A DNA stretch of 5,676 bases. It comes from JACNLN01 sp964626495 (GTDB lineage: Bacteria > Fidelibacterota > Marinisomatia > Marinisomatales > CAZVFT01). The notes below the pieces were generated by a model that did not search any database, was not told the origin of the DNA, and saw nothing but the letters and a program-made list of their open reading frames with translations. The position numbers and the translations under genes are program-made. This document shows positions 1 to 5,658 of the stretch, in pieces (position 1 is the stretch's first letter; each line of letters starts with the position of its first letter). The stretch lies in the NCBI GenBank assembly GCA_964626495.1, contig CAZVFT010000111.1:1-5676 (forward strand), written 5' to 3'.

Positions 1-9
1 ACTAGTTTA

Positions 10-948
10 ATGACTCAACAAAAAGAGATCACCAGGGTACAAGAATTAATCTGTGAAATGAAAGTGGAACAGGTTATGGTGAAAGACATCATAACCGTTG
101 AGCCAGACACCCCCATGAGTGACCTTCGCAGTCTGCTCCGTGACAAACGGATTTCTGGTGTTCCCGTTGTTGAAAAAGGCCGTGTAGTAGGATTAGTGAG
201 CATTGAAGATTTTATCAAGACCCTGTCTGATGGAAATATGAATTGCCTTGTGAAGGACCAAATGAATAGAAACATAAAAATATTGTACAACACCGACCGT
301 CTTGTTCACGCTGTAAAGGAATTTGACCGCTGGGGATTTGGACGCTTTCCAGTTTTAGATCGAAAATCCCGGAAATTAGTTGGGATCATTACAAAGGGGA
401 ATATTATTCAGGGATTGCTTAAAAAATTAGAAATTGATTATCACACAGAGGAAATGCAGAGATTCCAGACCGGTAATTTTTTCAAAAGTATTATCTCTGA
501 TAAAGCAAGACTCACACTTCAGTACGATATTATCGGAAAAGATTTTAATCGAGCAGGTGAAGCATCCAGCAATCTGAAAAAGTCATTAAAAACAATGGGA
601 ATCCCACAGCAGATTATTCGTCGAGTAGCCATCGCCGCCTATGAAGCAGAAATGAACTTGGTTGTTTTTGCAGATAGTGGTAGTCTCATCGCTCGTGTGA
701 CTCCTGAATCTATCGTCGTCGAAGTAGTTGATTCAGGTCCCGGTATTGAAGATATTAACAAAGCGTTGGTACCCGGGTTCTCAACAGCTGATGATTGGAT
801 TCGAGACCTTGGATTTGGTGCAGGTATGGGGCTAAATAATATCCAAAAATGTGCTGACGAAATGAATCTGGAGTCCACTGTCCGAAAAGGAACACATCTG
901 GAATTTATTGTAAATTTAAATGGAGAAGAAACAGATGAAGCTAAATAA
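10..948 (+). CDS. CBS-domain pair fused to anti-sigma-factor-like (GHKL) ATPase
   Basis: This is a cytosolic sensor or regulator of 312 residues. Two CBS domains (about residues 18-72 and 84-138) carry the typical GVPVV...GLVS and FPVL...VGIIT strands. CBS pairs usually bind adenine nucleotides. A linker leads to an RsbW/SpoIIAB-like ATPase domain (about 168-303). Its N-box is EAEMN (212-216), its G1 box is DSGPGI (241-246), and its glycine-rich G2 loop is GFGAGMGL (268-275). Such domains bind ATP and either phosphorylate or sequester partner proteins; the partner is not in this window. The start is uncertain, because only nine bases precede ATG 10 and the frame is open to the window edge. 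However, TAATG at 8-12 could be a stop-start overlap with an upstream gene, the same junction seen at 1268-1272. The gene overlaps the next one by 14 nt. The architecture is clear; the role is inferred. Confidence 0.9.
   Translation: MTQQKEITRVQELICEMKVEQVMVKDIITVEPDTPMSDLRSLLRDKRISGVPVVEKGRVVGLVSIEDFIKTLSDGNMNCLVKDQMNRNIKILYNTDRLVHAVKEFDRWGFGRFPVLDRKSRKLVGIITKGNIIQGLLKKLEIDYHTEEMQRFQTGNFFKSIISDKARLTLQYDIIGKDFNRAGEASSNLKKSLKTMGIPQQIIRRVAIAAYEAEMNLVVFADSGSLIARVTPESIVVEVVDSGPGIEDINKALVPGFSTADDWIRDLGFGAGMGLNNIQKCADEMNLESTVRKGTHLEFIVNLNGEETDEAK
922..928 (+). promoter_or_regulatory. Ribosome binding site that decides the DRTGG gene start
   Basis: GGAGAAG lies just upstream of ATG 935 with a normal spacing of several bases. 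The in-frame ATG at 920 overlaps this site and has only an AT-rich stretch before it. This favours 935 as the true start of the DRTGG gene, inside the last codons of the preceding gene. Confidence 0.6.
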
Positions 949-1270
949 AGTTTTTAAAACCCTAAATCTTGAATTGAAAACTGATGATAAAGCTCTCACT
1001 CAGGAAGTTACAGGCGTATATGTCAGTGACCTTCTCAGTGATGTAATGGCTAATGCTAAAATTGGAAATTTATGGTTAACTCTTCAGGTACATCAGAATA
1101 TCGTGGCTGTGGCATCCCTAAAAGAATTGTCTGGAGTACTTCTGGTAAACAACCGACAGCCGGAAACAGAAACAATCAAGAAAGCGAATGAAGAAGGGAT
1201 TCCCATCCTTGTTGCTGACTGTCCAGCGTTTGAACTGTCTGGGGAATTATTCAATCTTATGGATAAATAA
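935..1270 (+). CDS. DRTGG-domain protein, small accessory protein
   Basis: This small soluble protein has 111 residues, or 116 if the weaker ATG at 920 is used. It consists almost entirely of one DRTGG domain. The diagnostic stretch is EVTGVYVSDLLSDVMANA, followed by LWLTLQVHQNIVAVASLKEL and a second half ending in IPILVADCPAFELSG. Family members I know usually read TGGY where this one has TGVY. DRTGG domains occur alone, between CBS and phosphotransacetylase domains, and in this kind of hydrogenase-associated gene set. A ligand-binding or regulatory role is assumed, but no reaction is known to me. It overlaps the upstream gene by 14 nt and shares one base with the downstream PHP gene (TAATG), so the three products should be made together. 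Family assignment is strong; function is unknown. Confidence 0.85.
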   Translation: MKLNKVFKTLNLELKTDDKALTQEVTGVYVSDLLSDVMANAKIGNLWLTLQVHQNIVAVASLKELSGVLLVNNRQPETETIKKANEEGIPILVADCPAFELSGELFNLMDK

Positions 1271-2010
1271 TGAGGGTTATTCGTGCGGATTTACATATCC
1301 ATACCTGCCTCTCCCCTTGCGGGGAACTTGAGATGTACCCAAGTAGAATCGTGGAAGAAGCAATTAGAAAAAAAATTGATCTAATCGCTATTTGCGATCA
1401 TAATTCTACCGAAAATGTATCAGCTGTCGTTGAAGCCTCTCAAGATACAAACATGACAGTAATCCCAGGTATAGAAATAACGTCAAAAGAGGAGGTCCAC
1501 ATTATTGGACTTTTCGATAGTTTGGAAGATGCCGTTGAAATTCAGGATTTAGTCTATTCCCAACTTGAGGGGAAAAATGATGAAAGAATATTTGGCAAAC
1601 AGATCATAGTGGATGCCAAGGGGAATATACTGAACTTCAACGAAAAGCTCCTGATCGGAGCAACAAATCTCTCTATAGAAAATATTGTAAAAGCCATCCA
1701 CAATCAGAATGGACTGGCCATCGCTGCCCACATCGACAGGGAAGGTTTTGGTATTATCGGTCAACTAGGATTTATTCCACCTGGACTTGACCTCGATGCC
1801 CTGGAAGTTTCTTCAAAAATAAGCATGAATAATGTACGGAGGACTTTCCTGGAATATGAGGAATTTTCATTTCTCCAATCATCCGATGCTCATCGTTTAG
1901 ACGACATTGGTAATGGAAGCACATCCCTTTCTATGGAGTCTGCTTCCTTTGATGATCTGAAAATGGCTTTAAATGAAGAGCAGGGTCGAAGAATCTGTTA
2001 TGAAACATAA
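1270..2010 (+). CDS. PHP-domain metal-dependent phosphoesterase
   Basis: This cytosolic PHP-fold protein has 246 residues. The metal-binding motifs appear in the expected order: DLHIHT (H9, H11), CDHNS (D43, H44), PGIE (E69), VHIIGL (H77), AAHIDR (H154) and SSDAH (D206, H208). PHP proteins hydrolyse phosphoester bonds using a two- or three-metal centre. The substrate cannot be told from sequence; histidinol-phosphate, nucleotide or polynucleotide substrates are all known in the superfamily. No polymerase or DNA-binding domain is attached, so a DNA polymerase role is unlikely. The ATG shares its A with the TAA of the DRTGG gene and has no strong ribosome binding site, which suggests translational coupling. 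A repeat element starts directly at its stop codon. The fold and metal site are well supported; the role beside the neighbouring regulators is inferred. Confidence 0.88.
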   Translation: MRVIRADLHIHTCLSPCGELEMYPSRIVEEAIRKKIDLIAICDHNSTENVSAVVEASQDTNMTVIPGIEITSKEEVHIIGLFDSLEDAVEIQDLVYSQLEGKNDERIFGKQIIVDAKGNILNFNEKLLIGATNLSIENIVKAIHNQNGLAIAAHIDREGFGIIGQLGFIPPGLDLDALEVSSKISMNNVRRTFLEYEEFSFLQSSDAHRLDDIGNGSTSLSMESASFDDLKMALNEEQGRRICYET

Positions 2011-2082
2011 TTGGTGATTGGTGAACTGGTGAGCGGTGAGTGGTAAGCCTCGGCGTAGCCGGCCTCTCCGTAGCCGGAACGG

Positions 2083-2104
2083 CCAGGGCCACGGCGAGCC
2101 CTGG
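2083..2104. repeat. GC-rich hairpin in the repeat core
   Basis: CCAGGGC (2083-2089) and GCCCTGG (2098-2104) form a perfect 7-bp stem around an 8-nt loop. No T-run follows, so it is not a standard intrinsic terminator, but it could stall transcription or protect the mRNA end upstream of the ATPase gene. Confidence 0.6.
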
Positions 2105-2124
2105 TAAACTGGTGAACGGTGAAC

Positions 2125-2143
2125 TGGTGAGCAGTACTCACCA
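2125..2143. repeat. Short hairpin at the right side of the repeat element
   Basis: TGGTGAG (2125-2131) and CTCACCA (2137-2143) form a perfect 7-bp stem with a CAGTA loop. It competes with the longer pairing between the two ends of the element, so the transcript could adopt alternative folds. Confidence 0.6.
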
Positions 2144-2184
2144 TTAACCAATAACCAGTTACCAATAATCAGCCAAGGCAATAA

Positions 2185-2727
2185 ATGGAAGATCTGTCAC
2201 TGCATATTCTAGACATTGTTGAAAATTGCATCCGAGCAGGTGCAAAAAATATTGAGATTAGAATTAATGAAGACCTTAAGAAGGATCTTTTGGAAATCAA
2301 GATTCAAGACGATGGGCGTGGTATGGATCAAACAACAATAGAAAAAGCCGCTGACCCATTCTTTACCACGAAATCTGTCCGGAAAGTGGGCCTCGGGTTA
2401 TCACTCATTAAGCAAGCAGCTAGAAAGGCTGGAGGAGAATTATACCTCTCTTCAAAGCCGGGGAAGGGAACCGAAGTGAAGGCTACATTTCAACATAGCC
2501 ACATTGACCGACAACCTCTTGGCGATATGGCCAAAACGCTCGTGATTTTGATAATTTCCAATCCAGAGGTTCATTCCCGATATTTTCACTGGAAAAACGG
2601 CCGTGAGTACCAGCTGGATTCAAAACAACTTACAGACGGATCGAAAGAGAGCCCTAATACCTTTACAAAACAAATGAACTTAATAAGGAAGGGTTTAGAA
2701 TCCGTCCGGTATGGGGAGAAAGAATAA
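2185..2727 (+). CDS. Stand-alone histidine-kinase-type ATPase (HATPase_c)
   Basis: This is a cytosolic ATP-binding protein of 180 residues. The N-box is HILDIVENCIRAGA (7-20, with E13 and N14), the G1 box is DDGRGM (42-47), the F-box is PFFTTK (58-63), the G2 box is GLGLS (69-73), and GKGTEV (93-98) closes the fold. There is no dimerisation/phospho-acceptor histidine domain, no sensor and no membrane segment, so it is not a complete sensor kinase. The C-terminal third (from about 110) is a short extra domain found in relatives encoded beside hydABC hydrogenase genes. It may phosphorylate a partner or act as an ATP-dependent switch. Translation probably starts at ATG 2185, behind a weak AAGG at 2175-2178. 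The repeat-filled 174-nt gap upstream means its expression could be set apart from the first three genes. Fold is strong; role is unknown. Confidence 0.87.
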   Translation: MEDLSLHILDIVENCIRAGAKNIEIRINEDLKKDLLEIKIQDDGRGMDQTTIEKAADPFFTTKSVRKVGLGLSLIKQAARKAGGELYLSSKPGKGTEVKATFQHSHIDRQPLGDMAKTLVILIISNPEVHSRYFHWKNGREYQLDSKQLTDGSKESPNTFTKQMNLIRKGLESVRYGEKE

Positions 2728-2741
2728 TTGGTTAATGATGA
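2727..2741 (+). repeat. Fragment related to the intergenic repeat, left edge of AT-rich gap
   Basis: ATTGGTTAATGATGA matches the reverse complement of 2138-2152 in the large repeat at 14 of 15 positions. It starts at the last A of the ATPase gene's TAA stop, exactly as the large element starts at the last A of the PHP gene's stop. It may be the remnant of a second, decayed copy. Confidence 0.45.
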
Positions 2742-2823
2742 AGTTTATATATGTAAATAAAAAAACTTATTTAATTTTATTAGTATCAATAAATTTGATT
2801 AACAAGAATATATGAAATAAAGA
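2728..2823. other. AT-rich intergenic gap between the two gene blocks
   Basis: This 96-nt gap is made almost only of A and T. It contains a perfect but all-AT inverted repeat, TAAATAA/TTATTTA (2754-2760 and 2767-2773), with a 6-nt loop. The stem is too weak to be called a terminator. A promoter for the cytochrome operon is expected here, but no convincing -35/-10 pair could be placed. A tiny ATG-AAA-TAA frame at 2812-2820 directly precedes the cytochrome start. Confidence 0.5.
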
Positions 2824-2835
2824 TTGGTGAACTGG
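2822..2835 (+). repeat. 14-bp exact match to the intergenic repeat at the cytochrome start
   Basis: GATTGGTGAACTGG is identical to 2016-2029 in the large repeat. It contains the TTG (2824) and GTG (2827) codons that are the only plausible starts of the cytochrome gene, so a repeat fragment appears to supply the start region. A chance match of this length within such a small window is unlikely but not excluded. Confidence 0.5.
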
Positions 2836-3585
2836 ATTAAAAAATTTTTACAAAAGTTTCCTGACCCCATTATACGACTTACAATCGTATTTGTAATATT
2901 TATCGGAGGTATTCTTTTTATAAGACTTCACGTCATTCCACCATCCCTAAAAGAAACAGGATTTCATAGAACATCTGCAATTAAGCGAGAGAAATCACGA
3001 GAAATCCGATACACAGGGTCTGATATCTGCGCTGAGTGCCATGATGAAGAATATTCCATAAAAAAAGATGGCTATCACGAAAATCTCTCTTGTGAAATGT
3101 GTCACAGTCCCGCAAAAGAACATACAGAAGATCCTTTTGAAAATGAATTACCAACGCCAAGTGAGAGAAAATTTTGTGTCTTATGTCACACATATAATCT
3201 TTCAAGACCCACAGGTTTTCCTCAAATAAATCCAATCGCCCACAATCCATTAAAACCCTGCATCAGTTGTCATGACCCTCACAATCCAGAACCACCCGAG
3301 TTTCCTCGAGAATGTGAAGCATGCCATCGGGAGATTGCAAGAACAATAACCGTTTCTCCACACGTCCTACTTGAATGTACAACCTGCCATATCACGTCTG
3401 AGGAACAGAGATTTAACCCAAGATTGATAAGACCTACAAGACCAAATGAAAGAGAATTTTGTGCAAAATGCCATAGTAAAGATTCAGACGTCAAGGATAC
3501 TCCAAAGATTGACCTTTTCACACATCATGAAAAATATCTTTGTTGGCAATGTCATGATCCACATATGCCGGAGATAAGAGAATGA
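2824..3585 (+). CDS. Membrane-anchored octaheme cytochrome c, two tandem tetraheme modules
   Basis: This is a periplasmic electron carrier of about 253 residues, held by one N-terminal membrane segment (about residues 16-36). Eight CXXCH haem-binding motifs have their first Cys at residues 69, 90, 118, 146, 164, 185, 213 and 240. The spacing is 21/28/28 and then 21/28/27, so the protein is a duplicated tetraheme unit. Each unit ends in a CXXCHDPH motif of the paired-CXXCH type. Likely distal ligands H85/H180, H140/H234 or H235, and H153/H247 are also duplicated. The start must be TTG 2824 or GTG 2827: an in-frame TAA lies at 2818-2820 and no in-frame ATG occurs before the haem region. No strong ribosome binding site is seen. 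The gene overlaps the FeS gene by 4 nt. It probably passes electrons between the FeS/NrfD pair and a periplasmic partner. It could be compared with NrfB or DsrJ, but neither name is assigned. Confidence 0.9.
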   Translation: MVNWIKKFLQKFPDPIIRLTIVFVIFIGGILFIRLHVIPPSLKETGFHRTSAIKREKSREIRYTGSDICAECHDEEYSIKKDGYHENLSCEMCHSPAKEHTEDPFENELPTPSERKFCVLCHTYNLSRPTGFPQINPIAHNPLKPCISCHDPHNPEPPEFPRECEACHREIARTITVSPHVLLECTTCHITSEEQRFNPRLIRPTRPNEREFCAKCHSKDSDVKDTPKIDLFTHHEKYLCWQCHDPHMPEIRE

Positions 3586-4328
3586 ATCGAAGAACGTTTC
3601 TATGGAAGTGCCTTCTACTAATTCCCGCAGGAGGAATAATTGGAACGATTTTTAATAACGTGATAGCCAAAGCGATATCAAAGGTTCATATTTTAGAAAA
3701 ACATGTTTACGGAATGGGAATTCAAATAGATAAATGTATCGGATGTGGACAATGTGTTACGGCGTGTAAAAGTGAAAATAACGTTCCTAAAAAACCCTTC
3801 TTCTTTCGAACATGGGTTGAGCGTTATATTATAAAGAAAGATAATGACGTTGTCATAAAATGTATCGAAGGTGGCACTGGAGAATTGTCCAATACCATCA
3901 AAGAAAAAGATATTCTCAGGAGTTTTTTCGTACCAAAACTATGCAATCATTGCAATAATCCTCCTTGTGCTCAGGTTTGCCCAGTAGGAGCTACTTTCCA
4001 GACAGAAGATGGGATTGTCCTCATAGATGAAAATCGTTGTATCGGTTGTAGTTATTGCATTCAGGCATGTCCATACGGTGCAAGATATATGCATCCTGAT
4101 AAACAAACAGCTGATAAATGTACCTTATGTTATCATAGGATTAAAAAAGGATTACTGCCAGCCTGTGTTGAAGTCTGCCCAACACAAGCTAGAATCTTTG
4201 GTGATTTAACAACTTGGACAAGTCCTCTTACTAGGTTAAAACGACTGAAAAAAACTCACGTACTTAAACCCTATCTTAACACAGATCCAAAAGTATTTTA
4301 TACTGATCTTGATGGTGAGGTAAGTTAA
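3582..4328 (+). CDS. Tat-exported 4x[4Fe-4S] ferredoxin subunit (NrfC/PsrB/DsrO type)
   Basis: This electron-transfer subunit has 248 residues. A twin-arginine-like signal, NRRTFLWK (2-9), followed by a hydrophobic stretch up to about residue 30, points to export of the folded protein by Tat. Sixteen cysteines make four cluster motifs in the order typical of this family: C52/55/58/62, C121/124/129/133, C153/156/159/163 and C180/183/195/199. The last has the long C-x2-C-x11-C-x3-C spacing. Relatives (NrfC, PsrB, TtrB, DsrO) bridge a quinone-reactive NrfD-type membrane protein and a catalytic or cytochrome subunit. ATGA at 3582-3585 overlaps the cytochrome stop, with GGAG at 3570-3573 as ribosome binding site. 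The next gene begins one base after its stop. Family is certain; which relative it resembles most cannot be decided by eye. Confidence 0.92.
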   Translation: MNRRTFLWKCLLLIPAGGIIGTIFNNVIAKAISKVHILEKHVYGMGIQIDKCIGCGQCVTACKSENNVPKKPFFFRTWVERYIIKKDNDVVIKCIEGGTGELSNTIKEKDILRSFFVPKLCNHCNNPPCAQVCPVGATFQTEDGIVLIDENRCIGCSYCIQACPYGARYMHPDKQTADKCTLCYHRIKKGLLPACVEVCPTQARIFGDLTTWTSPLTRLKRLKKTHVLKPYLNTDPKVFYTDLDGEVS

Positions 4329-4329
4329 T

Positions 4330-5544
4330 ATGAGTGCTGAAATGGCTGGAAATTTAACTGAACTTTTAAAACAGGTAACAGGCTATATTTATCCAAATGA
4401 AATTGAAATACACTGGTCAATTCTTATCGTTGTTTATCCTTACGTCACTGGACTTGTAGCGGGTGCTTTCATTCTTGCATCTCTTGTTAAGGTTTTTAAT
4501 ATCAAAGAGGTTTTACCTATATATAAGCTTTCCCTGCTTACTGCTCTCGCTTTTCTTCTTGTTGCCCCTCTTCCATTACTATTACACCTCGGGCATCCTG
4601 AACGATCTTACGAAATATTTTTAACCCCGAATCTGCGTTCTGCTATGGCAATGTTTGGTTTTGTATATGCTTGGTATCTCATGGTTGTATTATTATTGGA
4701 AATATGGTTTGAATATCGCAAAGATCTGATTTTTTGGTCAAAAGAAAAGAATTTCCCAATGAACTGGATATATAAAATAATTTCTCTATTCTCAAAAGAT
4801 ACCAGTGAAAAGGCAGTCACTTTTGATAAAAAAGCGGTAAAAGTAATTACAGTAATTGGTATCCCATCGGCTTTTTTACTTCATGGATATGTGGGATTCA
4901 TATTTGGCTCCGTTAAGGCAAATCCCTGGTGGAGTAGTGTCTTGATGCCAATTGTATTCCTATTCTCAGCCATCGTCTCAGGTATTGCTTTGGTTATTAT
5001 ACTATATATGGTAATCATTCCCTCACGGGGTGGAAAAATAGATATGAAATGCTTAGATCGAGTTGCATCTTTCCTTTTTTATGCAGTAATCATTGATTTT
5101 TCTCTTGAGGCACTTGATTTCATTCATCGTCTCTATGAAAGTGAAGAATCCATTAAAATATTATCCGAGTTAGTTATGGGTAAACTCTTTATAAGTCTCG
5201 TCGTAATGCAAGTTCTTCTCGGTATGTTATTACCTTTAGGAATTATGACCTTTGTTAAACTGTTAAATTTGAATGAAGAATTGAGAAAATTACTGTATTT
5301 CGTCTCTGTGATATTGATCCAGATTGGAATATTCAGCACAAGGTGGAATGTTGTTATCGGGGGACAAATGTTTTCAAAAAGTTTTCGAGGACTTACAGCA
5401 TATAAAATGGAAATTTTAGGAATTGAAGGTTTTCTTTCAGCCCTTTGTCTTCTTGTTTTACCATTTGTAATACTTGCTGTTCTATTAAAAATTCTTCCTC
5501 CATGGGAAAAATCAAAAGCACCAGAAGTGAACGCAAGTTTATAG
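4330..5544 (+). CDS. NrfD/PsrC-family integral membrane subunit (quinone-interacting)
   Basis: This polytopic membrane protein has 404 residues, the usual size for the family. Hydrophobic segments lie at about 32-53, 65-86, 105-127, 170-192, 203-230, 243-262, 281-308, 320-337 and 367-388, so roughly nine to ten helices. Family signatures include HLGHPER (86-92) after the second helix and RWNVVIGGQ (338-346) after the eighth. NrfD-like proteins exchange electrons with menaquinol or ubiquinol and anchor an FeS subunit at the periplasmic side; some may also move protons. The gene starts one base after the FeS gene stop, with GAGG at 4317-4320 as ribosome binding site. The order cytochrome c, FeS, NrfD is like that of DsrJ-O-P. 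No signs of truncation are seen. No clear terminator follows its TAG stop. Confidence 0.92.
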   Translation: MSAEMAGNLTELLKQVTGYIYPNEIEIHWSILIVVYPYVTGLVAGAFILASLVKVFNIKEVLPIYKLSLLTALAFLLVAPLPLLLHLGHPERSYEIFLTPNLRSAMAMFGFVYAWYLMVVLLLEIWFEYRKDLIFWSKEKNFPMNWIYKIISLFSKDTSEKAVTFDKKAVKVITVIGIPSAFLLHGYVGFIFGSVKANPWWSSVLMPIVFLFSAIVSGIALVIILYMVIIPSRGGKIDMKCLDRVASFLFYAVIIDFSLEALDFIHRLYESEESIKILSELVMGKLFISLVVMQVLLGMLLPLGIMTFVKLLNLNEELRKLLYFVSVILIQIGIFSTRWNVVIGGQMFSKSFRGLTAYKMEILGIEGFLSALCLLVLPFVILAVLLKILPPWEKSKAPEVNASL

Positions 5545-5583
5545 AGATACTCAGACCTCCATTTTTAAAGGATTCCCACTCGT

Positions 5584-5589
5584 TATAAT
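5584..5589 (+). promoter_or_regulatory. Weak candidate -10 box after the NrfD gene
   Basis: A perfect TATAAT sits about 70 nt upstream of the possible gene start at 5659. No good -35 hexamer is found at the usual distance, so this may be chance in AT-rich DNA. Confidence 0.2.
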
Positions 5590-5658
5590 CTACATCAAAC
5601 CGTCAACCAGATAACTTGTTCATCTGCCTGTGATTTTTTCTTGTATAAGATACCTAAC

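Larger units (their letters stand above)
2010..2170. repeat. Structured intergenic repeat with GGTGAAC-type units and GC-rich core
   Basis: This non-coding element fills almost the whole gap between the PHP and ATPase genes. Both ends consist of degenerate units of about 7-8 nt ending in GGT, such as GGTGAACTGG. GGTGAACTGGTGAGC occurs exactly at 2020-2034 and 2118-2132. The right end (2133-2166) is an imperfect inverted copy of the left end (2010-2044): ATTGGT at 2010-2015 pairs with ACCAAT at 2161-2166, and the GGT/ACC blocks stay in register along about 35 nt. The middle is GC-rich, unlike its surroundings. It holds CGTAGCCGG twice (2054-2062 and 2069-2077) and a perfect 7-bp stem, CCAGGGC/GCCCTGG. 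It looks like a dispersed intergenic repeat family; copies elsewhere in the genome cannot be seen here. Confidence 0.8.

Noticed and set aside
1270..2010. PHP gene as histidinol phosphatase or DNA polymerase subunit
   Set aside because: No histidine biosynthesis genes are nearby and no polymerase domains are attached. The metal motifs alone do not define the substrate.
2083..2104. Intrinsic terminator between the PHP and ATPase genes
   Set aside because: The GC-rich stem is good, but no T-run follows it on either strand.
2010..2170. Possible CRISPR-like array of short repeats
   Set aside because: The units are 7-8 nt, degenerate and contiguous, with no unique spacers of regular length. The inverted symmetry fits a foldable intergenic element instead.
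1969..2181. Open frame on the minus strand with RLRRG repeats across the intergenic repeat
   Set aside because: Its coding content comes from the repeat element itself. It has no recognisable domain, and it overlaps the end of the well-supported PHP gene.
2185..2727. Complete sensor histidine kinase
   Set aside because: The ATPase core is present, but there is no phospho-acceptor histidine domain, sensor domain or membrane segment.
2790..2797. TAAATTTG resembling a Bacteroidetes-type -7 element
   Set aside because: No matching -33 TTG-type element is found at the right distance, and such words are common in AT-rich DNA. It is too weak to assign a promoter or a phylum.
2981..3521. Two minus-strand open frames opposite the cytochrome gene
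   Set aside because: They are shadows of the CXXCH-rich gene on the + strand and show no domain or ribosome binding site.
4027..4209. Short + strand frame inside the FeS gene
   Set aside because: It lies in another frame within a gene with four intact cluster motifs and shows no protein family signature.
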